A stretch of DNA of 64,000 bases from Nocardia sp. NBC_01730 (GCF_035920445.1 NZ_CP109162.1:8308001-8372000); one strand, 5' to 3'; counted from the stretch's first letter, positions 44,233 to 54,037 are shown. The notes: generated from the sequence alone by a model not told the origin. A program made the numbers and translations.

Positions 44233-45614
44233 GTGGGGAAGTCTACGTCGCTGTATCCGCGGCTGGCCGCGGACGGGTCGGGTTCGCATGTCGTGTCGCA
44301 GGCGGGAGCGGTATTGCTGCTGCGCACCGCCGAAATGGTTGGGTTGACCAGCGGTTTGTCGCAAGCGTTGGCGCCGTGGCGCAAGCCGGGGTCGGTGCAC
44401 GATCCGGGCAAGGTTGTGCTGGATCTGGCGGTCGCGGTCGCACTCGGCGGTGATTGCCTGGCCGATATCGGCATGCTGCGTGCCGAGCCGGGCGTGTCCG
44501 GGCTGGTGGCATCGGATCCGACCGTGTCGCGCGCGATCGCCAGGCTGGCCGTCGAAGCGCCGAAGCATTGGCGGCCATCAGATCCGCGCGAGCGTCCGCC
44601 CGCGCCGCGGCGTGGGATCGTGCCGGTGACCGCGCTCCCGATCACGGGATCGACGCTGAGCATCCACTGATCATCGACCTGGACGCGACCCTGGCGATCG
44701 CCCACTCCGAGAAAGAACACGCTGCACCGACGTTCAAGAAGAGCTTCGGTCATCATCCGCTCGGTTCGTGGGCCGACTATGGCCCGTCCGGCACCGGTGA
44801 ACCGCTGATCACGGATCTGCGACCAGGAAACGCCGGCAGCAACACCGCGGCCGACCACAAGCAAGTGCTGGCTGCGGCTCTGCAGCAGCTGCCATGGCAG
44901 CCCGGCTACCGAGTCGGCCGGAAAGTGCTGGTGCGCACCGACTCCGGCGGCGGCACCCACGAATTCCTCGACTACCTCACTGCCCGGCATCTGCAGTACT
45001 CGGTTGGCTTCTCGCTCACCGAAACCACCGCCGCCGCAGTCGATCTCATCCCCATAGATGCCTGGGCCGAGGCATACGACGCCGACGGCAAAGTCCGTGA
45101 CGGCGCGTGGGTGGCCGAGCTGACCGGCCTGATCGATCTCACCGACTGGCCGCCCGGCATGCGGGTCATCGTGCGCAAAGAGCGCCCGCACCCCGGCGCG
45201 CAACTGCGGTCCACCGACCGCGACGGTCTGCGGTTGACCGCGTTCACCACCAACGCCCGCACCGGTCAGCTCCCGGACCTGGAGCTGCGCCACCGCCGCC
45301 GCGCCCGCTGTGAAGACCGCATCCGCACCGCGAAGGACACCGGGCTGACCAACCTGCCGCTGCAAGGCTTCGACCAGAATCGGATCTGGATCGAGATCGT
45401 CTGCCTGGCAACAGAACTCACCGCCTGGATGCAGATGCTCGCGCTTGCTGATCACGAAGCGCGCCGCTGGGAACCCAAACGGCTGCGCATGCGCCTGTTC
45501 TCCGCCGCGGCCCGCATCGCACGCCACGCCCGCAGAACCTACCTCCGATTCTCCGCCCACTGGCCTCACACCGACCTGATCCTCACCGCCCTGGCCCGCC
45601 TGCAACCAGGCTGA
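44233..45614 (+). pseudogene. IS1380-like transposase, frameshifted
   Basis: The N-terminal part starts at GTG 44233 (KSTSLYPRLAADGSGSHVVS, then VASDPTVSRAIARLAVEAP) and continues only to 44670. The rest lies in another frame from about 44560: EALAAIRSARASARAAAWDR, then LIIDLDATLAIAHSEKEHAA with the first catalytic Asp, KKSFGHHPLGSWADYGPSGT, KVLVRTDSGGGTHEFLDYLT and a terminal RTYLRFSAHWPHTDLILTAL. Together they give the ~460 residues of an IS1380-family enzyme. A one-base indel near 44555-44565 explains the break. Programmed frameshifting is not typical of this family, so it is probably inactive. Confidence 0.8.
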
Positions 45615-45710
45615 CCAGCGTAAACCCACCCCGAAGACCGAAAGGGCAACCACTCCCGGGCCCCTGGAACCCGGCAGCCAACCCGCTGAACGGGCCACAC
45701 CGTCACACCA

Positions 45711-45735
45711 TTTTGCGGCCGGAACGGCCGCAAAA
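45711..45735 (+). terminator. Hairpin at the right end of the IS1380-like element
   Basis: Perfect 11-bp stem, TTTTGCGGCCG at 45711-45721 and CGGCCGCAAAA at 45725-45735, with a GAA loop, about 100 bp after the transposase stop. It could end transposase transcription and shield the kinase gene at 45910. Confidence 0.65.
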
Positions 45736-45909
45736 CACCAACCCGAACCCGATCAGACCAGCATCTCAGCCGCACGAAATATCTGGGCTAGCCATGGGCT
45801 AGCGGGGATGCGCGGACGGCCGCCGTGCACGTTCTTCGGCGATACACTGAGCATTGTCGAGAGGTGAGCGTATATGGCCTGGTATTGGGGAATGGTTGGC
45901 GGTTAGCAC

Positions 45910-48900
45910 GTGGCTGATACCGATCCGCTTCGGACCCAGCGTGATGTGATCACGCCGGTTACGACGGAGCTGGACGTGGCCGGGTTCGAGGACGCCGTGG
46001 AGATCGGGCGCGGGGGTTTCGGTGTCGTGTATCGCTGCACGCAGGTCGCGCTGGACCGGACGGTGGCGGTGAAGGTGTTGACCGCCGAGCTGGACGAGGA
46101 AAATCAGGCCCGGTTTCTTCGAGAGCAGCGGGCGATGGGCCGGCTGACCGGGCATCCGAACATCGTCACGGTGCTGCAGGCGGGTGCCACCGCGAGCGGC
46201 CAGCCCTATCTGGTGATGCCGTACCACCCGTTGGATTCCCTGGATGCCCGGATCCGGGAGCAGGGGCGCCTGCCGGCGGAGGCCGTGTTGTGGGTCGGGG
46301 TGAAGATCGCCGGTGCGCTGGAGAGCGCGCATCGCCGTGGCATCGTGCATCGGGATGTGAAGCCGGGAAACATTCTGCTCACCGATTACGGCGAGCCGGC
46401 GTTGACCGACTTCGGGATCGCGCGCATCACGGGCGGGTTCCAGACGGCCGCGGGCACCCTGACCGGATCCCCGGCGTTCACGGCACCGGAGGTACTCGAG
46501 GGCGAGGTTCCCACCGCGGCCGCGGATGTCTACGGGCTGGGTGCCACCCTGTTCTGCGCCCTGACCGGGCATGCCGCCTTCGAACGGCGCAGCGGGGAGA
46601 ACGTGGTGACCCAGTTCTTGCGGATCACCACCCAACCGGTGCCGGACCTGCGCGACAGCGGCATCGCCGAAGTCGTGTCCGCGGTGGTGGCATCAGCGAT
46701 GAGCCGCGACCCCCGCGAACGGCCGTCCGCGGCGGAGCTGGGGGAAGCGATCCGGCAGGTGCAACGCCGCCTCGGCTTCCAGGTCGATGAGATGGCGTTG
46801 CATGCCGAACCGGTCCCGGAGCACCCAGACCGGAAGCCACCCCCGCGAGGGTGGCGCCCGCCGTCGGCGCGGGTGGTCGTTCGCGGTGGCGGCGGCGCTC
46901 TGCCGTTGGAGTTGACCAGCTTTGTCGATCGCCGCACCGAGGTGTCGGAGGTGAAGAATCTGCTGGCCTCATCACGGTTGGTGACGTTGACCGGCATCGG
47001 AGGGGTCGGAAAGACCCGGCTCGGGTTGCGGGTCGCGGCGACGATGCGCGGCTTGGCTGAGCGGGTGTGGTTGGTCGAGTTGGCCGATGTGTCGGACCCG
47101 TCGCTGCTGGTCGATGTGGTGGCGGCCACCGTGGGTTTGCGCGACGAGTCAGCGCGACCGTTGCAGGAGGTTCTGGTCGAGTTCCTGTCCTCGCGGGAGT
47201 CGCTGCTGGTGTTGGACAACTGCGAGCAGGTGGTGGCGGCCGTAGCGAGGCTGGTCGAGACGTGGTTGCGGACCTGTCCTGATCTGCAGATCCTGGTCAC
47301 CAGTCGCGAGCCGCTGGATATCGCTGGGGAGGCGGTGCTGCGGGTGTCGCCGCTTCCTGTGCCCGATTCCGACCGCGAGCCCTCCATGCGGGGGCTGCCC
47401 AAGTACGACGCGGTGACCTTGTTTGCCGACCGCGCCGCGGCGGTGCTGCCAGGCTTCGTACTGTCGCAGGACAACAAGGCCGCCGTGGCCCGCATCTGCG
47501 CCCGGCTGGATGGGTTGCCGCTGGCGATCGAGTTAGCGGCGGCGCGGATGCGGATGATGTCGCCCGAGCAGATTCTGGCGCGGCTCACCGATCGGTACGC
47601 GTTGCTGACCCGAAGCAGCCGCGACGCGCCGACGCGGCAGCAGACACTGCGGTGGTGTATCGACTGGAGCCACGATTTGTGCACCCCAGTCGAACAGCGG
47701 CTCTGGGCCCGGCTGTCGGTGTTCGCCGGCAGCTTCGAACTCGAAGCCGCCGAACAGATATGCGGTACCGACCTGTCACCGGACAGCCCGCTCGATGCGC
47801 TGGCCTCGCTGGTGGACAAGTCGATCCTGATCCGACAGGAATCCGATACAGCCGTGCGGTTCCGGCTACTCGAGACGGTCCGCGACTACGGCAGGCAGAA
47901 ACTGCACGCGGCCGGCGAATACCCGCAGCTGCGGCGGCGTCACCGTGACTGGTATCAGCAACTCGTGCTGGACGCGGAGGCCGAGGGGATCAGCGACCGG
48001 CAGCCCTACTGGATCGCAAGGCTCGAGCGCGACCAGCCGAACCTGCGCGACGCGCTGGAATACTGCCTATCCGAGGACACCGAGGACGCGGCCGAAGCGG
48101 GACTGCGCACCGCAACAGCACTATTCGTGTACTGGACCTTCCGAGGCCTGTACGGCGAAGGACGACGCTGGATCGACCGCGTCCTCGCCCACCCTCGAGC
48201 ACAATCGATACCCGCCCGCATCAAAGCGATTCATGCCGGCACCGTCATGGCGGCGGTCCAGAGCGATCTTCAGTCGGCGACCGCCCTGCTGGCGCAGGGG
48301 CGCGTGCTCGCCGAACAGGCTCCGACCCCAATGAGTAACGCGCTCGTCACCGCCGCCGATGGCACCCTGGCGATCTTCAGTGGTGAGTTCGCTCACGCGT
48401 CCGCCTCCCTCGACCGTGCCGTCGAGGTTTTCAAGTCGAATCAGGAAGGATGGCTGCATGTTAGTGCTTTGACCTTGCTCGGGGTGGCGCACGAACTAGG
48501 CGGTGATCCAGCCAAGGCGATCGAGTATCACCGGCAAGTACTTTCCATCACTGAAACGTGCGGCGAATCGTTCTTCCGGTCTCTCGTGCTGTGCTATATG
48601 GGGATTGCCGCATGGCGGCAAGGTGAGCGGCACCGCGCAATCGAGCTGCTGAAGAATGCGCTCCGAGTCAACAGACGGGTATATAGCCCAGTCGTCGCCG
48701 TGTTGAGTCTCGAGGCGCTGGCCTGGACCGTCGACACCGATAACACCGAACGCGCGGCCGTTCTGATGGGAACCGCTGCGGAGCTATGGCGCTCGACCGG
48801 TACTGCTGTGGGTGTCTTCCCGGACCGATTGCGTTGTCACGAAGAATGTGTCCGGATGGCGCGCTCCAGCCTCGGCGCACGCGGATTCGATACGGCCTTC

Positions 48901-49182
48901 CGGCGGGGGCAGGCGATGGCGGTGGACGCCGCGGTCGCCTACGCACTCGAAGAGCAACTCACCGACACAACGCACGCGCCGGGCCCGTCCGCGGCATTGA
49001 CCAAGCGTGAGTCGCAGGTCGCCGACCTCATCGCCCAAGGCCTCACCAACAAGCAGATCGCCGCAAAACTCGTGATATCCCAACGCACCGCCCAAGGCCA
49101 CGTAGAACACATCCTCACCAAACTCGGATTCACCTCCCGCACCCAGATCGTCGCCTGGATCGCGGAAAAGCCCGAACAATAG
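45910..49182 (+). CDS. Ser/Thr protein kinase fused to signalling ATPase and LuxR DNA-binding domain (PknK-like)
   Basis: 1090 residues from GTG 45910. Residues ~25-280 are a Hanks-type kinase: GRGGFGVVYR P-loop, Lys in TVAVKVL, catalytic HRDVKPGNILL and DFGIARITGG. After a Pro/Arg linker comes a signal-transduction ATPase with Walker A GIGGVGKTRLGLRVA and Walker B SLLVLDNCEQV, then NB-ARC-like LDGLPLAIELAAARMRMMSP. Helical repeats fill 700-980. The C-terminus ALTKRESQVADLIAQGLTNK with QIAAKLVISQRTAQGHVEHI is a LuxR helix-turn-helix. The layout matches mycobacterial PknK in order and size. It stands alone between the IS1380-like and IS3 relics inside the island; its targets are unknown. Confidence 0.9.
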   Translation: MADTDPLRTQRDVITPVTTELDVAGFEDAVEIGRGGFGVVYRCTQVALDRTVAVKVLTAELDEENQARFLREQRAMGRLTGHPNIVTVLQAGATASGQPYLVMPYHPLDSLDARIREQGRLPAEAVLWVGVKIAGALESAHRRGIVHRDVKPGNILLTDYGEPALTDFGIARITGGFQTAAGTLTGSPAFTAPEVLEGEVPTAAADVYGLGATLFCALTGHAAFERRSGENVVTQFLRITTQPVPDLRDSGIAEVVSAVVASAMSRDPRERPSAAELGEAIRQVQRRLGFQVDEMALHAEPVPEHPDRKPPPRGWRPPSARVVVRGGGGALPLELTSFVDRRTEVSEVKNLLASSRLVTLTGIGGVGKTRLGLRVAATMRGLAERVWLVELADVSDPSLLVDVVAATVGLRDESARPLQEVLVEFLSSRESLLVLDNCEQVVAAVARLVETWLRTCPDLQILVTSREPLDIAGEAVLRVSPLPVPDSDREPSMRGLPKYDAVTLFADRAAAVLPGFVLSQDNKAAVARICARLDGLPLAIELAAARMRMMSPEQILARLTDRYALLTRSSRDAPTRQQTLRWCIDWSHDLCTPVEQRLWARLSVFAGSFELEAAEQICGTDLSPDSPLDALASLVDKSILIRQESDTAVRFRLLETVRDYGRQKLHAAGEYPQLRRRHRDWYQQLVLDAEAEGISDRQPYWIARLERDQPNLRDALEYCLSEDTEDAAEAGLRTATALFVYWTFRGLYGEGRRWIDRVLAHPRAQSIPARIKAIHAGTVMAAVQSDLQSATALLAQGRVLAEQAPTPMSNALVTAADGTLAIFSGEFAHASASLDRAVEVFKSNQEGWLHVSALTLLGVAHELGGDPAKAIEYHRQVLSITETCGESFFRSLVLCYMGIAAWRQGERHRAIELLKNALRVNRRVYSPVVAVLSLEALAWTVDTDNTERAAVLMGTAAELWRSTGTAVGVFPDRLRCHEECVRMARSSLGARGFDTAFRRGQAMAVDAAVAYALEEQLTDTTHAPGPSAALTKRESQVADLIAQGLTNKQIAAKLVISQRTAQGHVEHILTKLGFTSRTQIVAWIAEKPEQ

Positions 49183-49500
49183 ACTTGACGGAGGCCCGAT
49201 TTTCGAATACTGGGCTGCGGTTTTGGAAGCACGGTGGCTGTGTCGGTCCATAAATGTGAAACTGCCTGTGGGACAACGCCGAATGGCAGTGGGCCGCGTT
49301 GCGCGAACGGAAAGACCGGTATCTCCGACTGAATCCCCGTTATCGGAGTGTCGGGAGACATCATCTCCGGACTCGCCGGGATGCTTCTATATTTGTCAAG
49401 CCGGACTGGGCTTTGGGTGAGCTGAAGTCAGGATCCGGAAGAGTTGCCTGGTGACGTGGTCGAGCGCTCCACCACACCATCGTCGGCGACATAGAAAACA
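49183..49500. other. Region between the kinase/LuxR gene and the IS3 relic
   Basis: About 320 bp without a convincing gene. A weak GCCC/GGGC dyad just after the kinase stop might be a terminator. The remaining frames are short and unlike known proteins. Confidence 0.4.
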
Positions 49501-49640
49501 GCGCGATCCAAACCGATCCCTTCGGTCGTGCGCCGACACGGCCCGTTCAAGACACTATCCGAGGTCGAGTACGCGCTGATGGAATGGTACGACTGGTACA
49601 ACAACGCCCGTCTACGTATCCGCAGCTCAGAGGCTCACGG
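49501..49640 (+). pseudogene. IS3-family transposase (OrfB) relic
   Basis: A short frame reads VRRHGPFKTLSEVEYALMEW followed by YDWYNNARL, the integrase-core end of IS3-type OrfB proteins (usually W-x-x-W-x-D/N-W-Y-N-x-x-R-x-H). Both the upstream catalytic core and the downstream tail are missing. It marks the right side of the island. Confidence 0.75.
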
Positions 49641-49712
49641 AACCAACGACACCCAACACTGCCAACTCTTGACAACCACACTCATCGCACGCTGGTTCGA
49701 TGCGAGTACATG

Positions 49713-49917
49713 GAGTTACCCATGTGCTCACGAAATCACTTGTTGCGCCGGGGATCCTGGGGTTCCCCGCTGATGTCGGCGGGCCACCCCCCATGGCTCG
49801 AGGGTGCAGCAAGACCTGATGTGATCCCGGGTCACCTGACCGGTACGGCGCGCCACACAACTGCTGATTTCGCATGAAAACACGCAACTACTGATTTCGC
49901 ATGAACATGGGTAACTC
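49713..49917. mobile_element. 205-bp element bounded by inverted repeats (MITE-like)
   Basis: The ends are GAGTTACCCATGTGCTCACG at 49713 (continuing to 49739) and its imperfect complement at 49890-49917 (TGATTTCGCATGAACATGGG and TAACTC). About 23 of 28 end positions match. The ~150 bp between encode nothing. The right end is also the start of repeat R3, so R-type repeats and this element share terminal sequence. A small non-autonomous transposable element is a reasonable reading. Confidence 0.5.
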
Positions 49918-49999
49918 ACCGGGCACACCCAAAACTCGAGCGGCACCCAACGCAGGACCTGAACGCGAATCCCCCGCCACCCGACCAGTACGGCCTAAA
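49906..49999 (+). repeat. 93-bp interspersed repeat R3, right edge of the island
   Basis: Same orientation as R1. It ends about 24 bp from the asnB stop on the opposite strand, mirroring R2 next to the adenosine kinase stop. The conserved middle GCAGGACCTGAACGC and the trailing CCCGGAGAGGCGGAACAG are shared with R1. Confidence 0.85.
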
Positions 50000-50023
50000 A
50001 ACCCGGAGAGGCGGAACAGCCAG

Positions 50024-51967
50024 CTACAGCGAAATCGGGTATGCCGGCTCCTGGATCTCCGGCTTGATCCGGTCCTCGACGAAGATGCCGTGCCACACCA
50101 TGAAGACCAGCAGCGTCCACAGCCTGCGGCTGTGATCGGAGGTACCGGCCCGGTGCGCGACGAGCATGTCGCTGATCGCGCTCTTGTTCAACAGGTGGTC
50201 GGTTTGGGATTCGGCGACCTGCTGCTGGGCCCAGTCGTAGAGCTCGGTGCCGCGCAGCCAGTGCCGCAGCGGGACCGGGAAGCCCAACTTTGCGCGATGC
50301 AGCACGTGCGGGGGCACGATGCCCTCCAGTGCTCGGCGCAGCGCGTACTTGGTGGTCTCCTTGGTGATCTTCTGGTCGAACGCCAGCCCCTCGGCCACCT
50401 TCAGCACCTCGGCGTCCAGGAACGGCACGCGCAGCTCCAGCGAGTTGGCCATGGTCATCTTGTCCGCCTTGACCAGGATGTCGCCGCGCAGCCAGGTGAA
50501 CAGGTCCAGGTGTTGCATGCGCGTCACCGGATCCCAGCCGCGCGACTGGGCGTACAGCCGAGCGGTGACGTCCTGGTGGGTCCACTCGGGCCGGAATTCG
50601 CGCAGCACCGCACGCAACTGGGCGTCGTTGAAGCTGCGCGCGTTGCCGTAGTAGCGCTCCTCCAGGGTGAGCGAGCCGCGGTGCAGCAAGCTCTTGCCTC
50701 TGGTGCCCTCCGGAATGCGATCCGACAGTTTGCCCGCCAGTCTGCGCAGTCCGCCGGGCAACTTCTCGAAGGGCTTCAGCGACAAAGGTTCCCGGTAGAT
50801 GGTGTATCCGCCGAACAACTCGTCGGCACCTTCGCCGGAGAGCACCACCTTGACGTGTTTGCGGGCCTCCTTGGCCACGAAGTACAGCGGCACCAGCGCT
50901 GGGTCGGCCACTGGATCGTCGAGGTACCAGACGATTTCGGGAATGGCCGCCGCGAACTCGGCGGGGGAGACCACCTTGACGACGTGGCGCGCGCCGATCG
51001 CCTCCGCGCTCTCCGCTGCCACGTCGACCTCGGAGTAGCCCTCGCGCTCGAATCCGGTGGTGAAGGTGATCAGCTTCGGGTTGTGCCGCATGGCGAGCGC
51101 GGCGACCGCGGTGGAGTCGATGCCGCCGGACAGGAACGAGCCGACCGTGACATCCGCGCGCATGTGCTTGGCCACGGAATCCTCGAGCGCCTCGGCGATC
51201 TCGCGGTAGCGCGCCGCGGCCGAGCCGGGGGCGAAGGGGCGTACCTGGAACTCGGGGCCGAAGTACCGGGTGATCGTGGGCGCCTGTCCCGGCCGCACGG
51301 TGGCGTAGCTGCCCGATTCGAGTCTGCGCACGTCCTTGTGCAGCGTTTCGGGCTCCGGCACATACTGCAGCACCGTGTAGTGCTCCAGCGCCCTCGGGTC
51401 GAGCGCGTCGCTCAGCTGCAGTGCGGGCAGCAGCTGCAGCAGGCTCTTCTTCTCGCTGCCGAACGCGGTGCCGCCCGGCCCGCTGGCCAGGAACAGCGGT
51501 TTGATGCCGAACGGGTCGCGGGCGAGGAACAGCTCCTCGGTCTCGGTGTCCCAGATCGCGAACGCGAACATGCCGCGCAGCCGCCGCACGGCTTCGGGAC
51601 CCCAGTAGTGGAACGCCGCGACGATCGCCTCGCTGTCGCCCTCGGTCTGGAAGATCTTGCCGTCCGGAAACTCGTCGGCGTGCGCGGCGGCGATCTCCGT
51701 GCGTAGCTCCAGGTAGTTGTAGATCTCGCCGTTGAAGGTCAGCGCGTAGCGCTCGGGGTTCTCTGGCGGGCCCCAGCGAAGCGGCTGGTGCGAGTGTTCG
51801 ATGTCGATGATCGACAGGCGGTTGAAGCCGACGATCAGGTGATCGTCATGCCAGGTGCCGCGCTCGTCCGGGCCCCGGTGGCGCACGCAGTGCAAGGCTT
51901 CGTAGACCTGCTCCACCGTGCCAGGTGCTGCCTCGTCAGATGTCAGGAACCCGAGCAGTCCACACAC
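50024..51967 (-). CDS. asnB: Asparagine synthetase (glutamine-hydrolysing)
   Basis: 647 residues from GTG 51967, which places the glutaminase nucleophile at Cys2 (MCGLLGFL). The glutaminase domain shows RHRGPDERGTWHDDHLIVGF, NRLSIIDIEHSHQPLRWGPP and FNGEIYNYLELR. The synthetase domain has the PP-motif VTVGSFLSGGIDSTAVAALA, LDDPVADPALVPLYFVAKEA and VVLSGEGADELFGGYTIYRE. Makes asparagine from aspartate, glutamine and ATP. The length matches the actinobacterial homologue Rv2201. It is divergent from ctaC, as in M. tuberculosis, but its 3' neighbour is the island instead of adenosine kinase. Confidence 0.95.
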   Translation of the reverse strand: MCGLLGFLTSDEAAPGTVEQVYEALHCVRHRGPDERGTWHDDHLIVGFNRLSIIDIEHSHQPLRWGPPENPERYALTFNGEIYNYLELRTEIAAAHADEFPDGKIFQTEGDSEAIVAAFHYWGPEAVRRLRGMFAFAIWDTETEELFLARDPFGIKPLFLASGPGGTAFGSEKKSLLQLLPALQLSDALDPRALEHYTVLQYVPEPETLHKDVRRLESGSYATVRPGQAPTITRYFGPEFQVRPFAPGSAAARYREIAEALEDSVAKHMRADVTVGSFLSGGIDSTAVAALAMRHNPKLITFTTGFEREGYSEVDVAAESAEAIGARHVVKVVSPAEFAAAIPEIVWYLDDPVADPALVPLYFVAKEARKHVKVVLSGEGADELFGGYTIYREPLSLKPFEKLPGGLRRLAGKLSDRIPEGTRGKSLLHRGSLTLEERYYGNARSFNDAQLRAVLREFRPEWTHQDVTARLYAQSRGWDPVTRMQHLDLFTWLRGDILVKADKMTMANSLELRVPFLDAEVLKVAEGLAFDQKITKETTKYALRRALEGIVPPHVLHRAKLGFPVPLRHWLRGTELYDWAQQQVAESQTDHLLNKSAISDMLVAHRAGTSDHSRRLWTLLVFMVWHGIFVEDRIKPEIQEPAYPISL

Positions 51968-52330
51968 GGCGCCGGCAACCTCGTTTCTCGCAGTCGGTGT
52001 ACGCGCTCACGGAGCGGAGCGCGGGGACGAAATCTCGTGTCCGAGTATGCCGCACACACCGGGTCCGCGCTTCGCGCACACGGCGTCCTGGGCGGATGCG
52101 CTGCTGACGGATATCCCGGCGTGATCGGCGGGGCGTCGAATCCGACCCGACGACGAAGGACCCGTTCGTTTGGTCTACGCTGCGTAGTACTCAGGTCTCT
52201 CTCAGGTGACCCGCGCGCGGACGTGCCGGCCCCGAGGGCGTCTTGAAGCGTGCTTAGGACGCATCGTCAGGGCCGATCGCAGCCCCGACGATGCACTGTC
52301 GAAATGTGTGGCGACCAGGAAGGCGTGAGC
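51968..52330. promoter_or_regulatory. Divergent asnB-ctaC promoter region
   Basis: 363 bp between the asnB and ctaC start codons, which must carry both promoters. A TACGCT at about 52178-52183 could be a -10 element for ctaC. Short frames here are not convincing. No repeat of either family lies in it. Confidence 0.4.
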
Positions 52331-53422
52331 GTGGCGCACAAGGCGAGCGAAGAGATCGGGGCACGACCCGCCCGGGGTCGGCAGGGCCGCATCCTTCGGC
52401 GGGCCGGGCTGGCGGTGTCCTTGGGGATCACCGCGCTGCTCGTCTCGGGCTGCTCGATCGACAATGTCTGGCTGCGGTTCGGCTGGCCCTCGGGTGTTAC
52501 GCCGCAGGCCGCCCGGATGCGGGAGCTGTGGACCTGGTCGGTCATTGCGGCGCTGGTGATGGGTGTGCTGGTTTGGGGCTTGACCTTCTGGACCGTCACT
52601 TTCCACCGCAAGAAGGCGGACTCGCCGGAATTCCCGCGGCAGACCGGCTACAACGTGCCGCTGGAGCTGACCTACACGGCGATCCCGTTCGTCATCATCG
52701 CGGTGCTGTTCTACTTCACCGTGGTGGTGCAGAACTACGTGCACGAAAAGGTGAACGACCCCGACGTCACCGTCGACGTGACCGCTTTCCAGTGGAACTG
52801 GAAGTTCGGCTACCGGGAGGTCGATTTCAAAGACGGTTACAAGTTCGACGGCATCGACACCACGCGCGAGACGTCGAACCAGGAGCAGCTCGAGGAGTAC
52901 AAAGAGCGGACCGAGGACGGGCACCCGCAGCCGGGCCCGGTGCACGGCAAGCCGGAGAATGACATCCTGTCCTACCTGCACTACGACAAGGTCGAGACGA
53001 TCGGCTCCAGCTCCGAGATTCCGGTCCTGGTGCTGCCGACCAACAAGGTCATCGAGTTCCAGCTCGCCGCGGCGGACGTTGTCCACGCGTTCTGGGTGCC
53101 GGAGTTCCTGTTCAAGCGCGACGTGATGCCGAACCCGAAGGAAAACCACTCCGACAACGTCTTCCAGATCACCAAGATCGAGAAGGAGGGCGCGTTCGTC
53201 GGCCGCTGTGCCGAGATGTGCGGCACGTTCCACTCGATGATGAACTTCGAGGTTCGTGCGGTCTCGCCGGAGAAGTTCACCAAGTACGTGGACGCGCGCA
53301 AGGCGGGTAAGACCAACGCCGAGGCGCTCGAGTCCATCGGTGAGTCTCCCGTCGCCACCACTACCACGCCGTTCAACACCAAGCGGGACATCAAGAGCGC
53401 GGCCGCGGCCGAGAGCAAGTGA
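52331..53422 (+). CDS. ctaC: Cytochrome c oxidase subunit II
   Basis: 363 residues from GTG 52331, seven bases after AGGAAGG; this gives the same length as mycobacterial CtaC. A lipoprotein signal ([19 protein letters not shown] then CS) is followed by two membrane segments, [20 protein letters not shown] and [20 protein letters not shown]. In the outer domain, [14 protein letters not shown] is the aromatic electron-entry patch, and the dinuclear copper ligands are in [10 protein letters not shown] and [14 protein letters not shown]. It accepts electrons from the bc complex, here as part of the bcc-aa3 supercomplex. ctaF follows after 14 bp. Confidence 0.96.
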   Translation: MAHKASEEIGARPARGRQGRILRRAGLAVSLGITALLVSGCSIDNVWLRFGWPSGVTPQAARMRELWTWSVIAALVMGVLVWGLTFWTVTFHRKKADSPEFPRQTGYNVPLELTYTAIPFVIIAVLFYFTVVVQNYVHEKVNDPDVTVDVTAFQWNWKFGYREVDFKDGYKFDGIDTTRETSNQEQLEEYKERTEDGHPQPGPVHGKPENDILSYLHYDKVETIGSSSEIPVLVLPTNKVIEFQLAAADVVHAFWVPEFLFKRDVMPNPKENHSDNVFQITKIEKEGAFVGRCAEMCGTFHSMMNFEVRAVSPEKFTKYVDARKAGKTNAEALESIGESPVATTTTPFNTKRDIKSAAAAESK

Positions 53423-53436
53423 GGAACTGATCTGAT

Positions 53437-53853
53437 ATGAAGATCGAAGCGCGGATTTTCGAACTGCTCACGGTGTTCTTCATCATCGTGGCGGTGGTCT
53501 ACGGGTTCTTCACCGGCCAGTCGCGCACCGGCGTCGAGTGGGCGGGCACCACCGCCACCGTCCTGACCGCGGGTCTGTCGCTGATCATCGGTACGTACTT
53601 CCGATTCGTCGCACGGCGTCTCGACCTGCGCCCGGAGGACTACGAGGACGCCGAGATCGTGGACGGCGCCGGCGACCTCGGCTTCTTCTCGCCTGGCAGC
53701 TTCTGGCCCATCACGCTGGCCGGCGCCGGTGCGGTGACCGCCCTCGGCCTGGCGTTCTTCCAGTTCTGGCTGATCGGCATCGGTGTCGTCTGCATCCTGG
53801 CCGCCGCGGCGGGCCTGGTTTTCGAGTACTACCTCGGCCCCGAGAAGCACTGA
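53437..53853 (+). CDS. ctaF: Cytochrome c oxidase subunit IV (actinobacterial type)
   Basis: 138 residues with four hydrophobic segments: [60 protein letters not shown] and [40 protein letters not shown] lies in the loop between the pairs. The length agrees with the Rv2199c family. It is a non-catalytic subunit that stabilises the aa3 oxidase. Coupled to ctaC. In mycobacteria the qcr genes come next; here repeat R4, a strong hairpin and the decayed repeats follow, so the qcr operon is elsewhere. Confidence 0.93.
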   Translation: MKIEARIFELLTVFFIIVAVVYGFFTGQSRTGVEWAGTTATVLTAGLSLIIGTYFRFVARRLDLRPEDYEDAEIVDGAGDLGFFSPGSFWPITLAGAGAVTALGLAFFQFWLIGIGVVCILAAAAGLVFEYYLGPEKH

Positions 53854-53880
53854 GCTGGGCTGTACCGCCTCCCCCGACTA

Positions 53881-53973
53881 TTCAGGCCGTACTAGTTGGG
53901 TGGCGGGGGATTTGCGTTCAGGTCCTGCGCGAGTGCCGCTCGAGTTCTGGGCGTACCCGGTGAGTTACCCATG
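53881..53973 (-). repeat. 93-bp interspersed repeat R4
   Basis: Inverted copy like R2, starting 28 bp after the ctaF stop. TTCAGGCCGTACTAGTTGGG, GCGTTCAGGTCCTGC and GTGAGTTACCCATG match the other copies. It is followed by ACTGGTTTCG-like words in complement, as beside R1 and R3. Confidence 0.85.
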
Positions 53974-54005
53974 TTCTTGCGAAACCAGTCGTCATGTTCG
54001 TGAAG

Positions 54006-54037
54006 ACGGGCCCCGAGTCGAATGACTCGGGGCCCGT
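54006..54037. terminator. Strong hairpin downstream of ctaC-ctaF
   Basis: Perfect 14-bp stem, ACGGGCCCCGAGTC at 54006-54019 and its complement at 54024-54037, with a GAAT loop. It lies about 150 bp after ctaF and beyond repeat R4. No U-run, as usual in this group. Confidence 0.8.

Noticed and set aside
44121..45698. 525-residue open frame on the minus strand
   Set aside because: Lies opposite the IS1380-like transposase and contains no known motifs; GC-rich genes commonly leave such antisense openings.
49901..51706. 601-residue plus-strand frame
   Set aside because: Antisense to asnB, begins inside repeat R3, composition typical of shadow frames.
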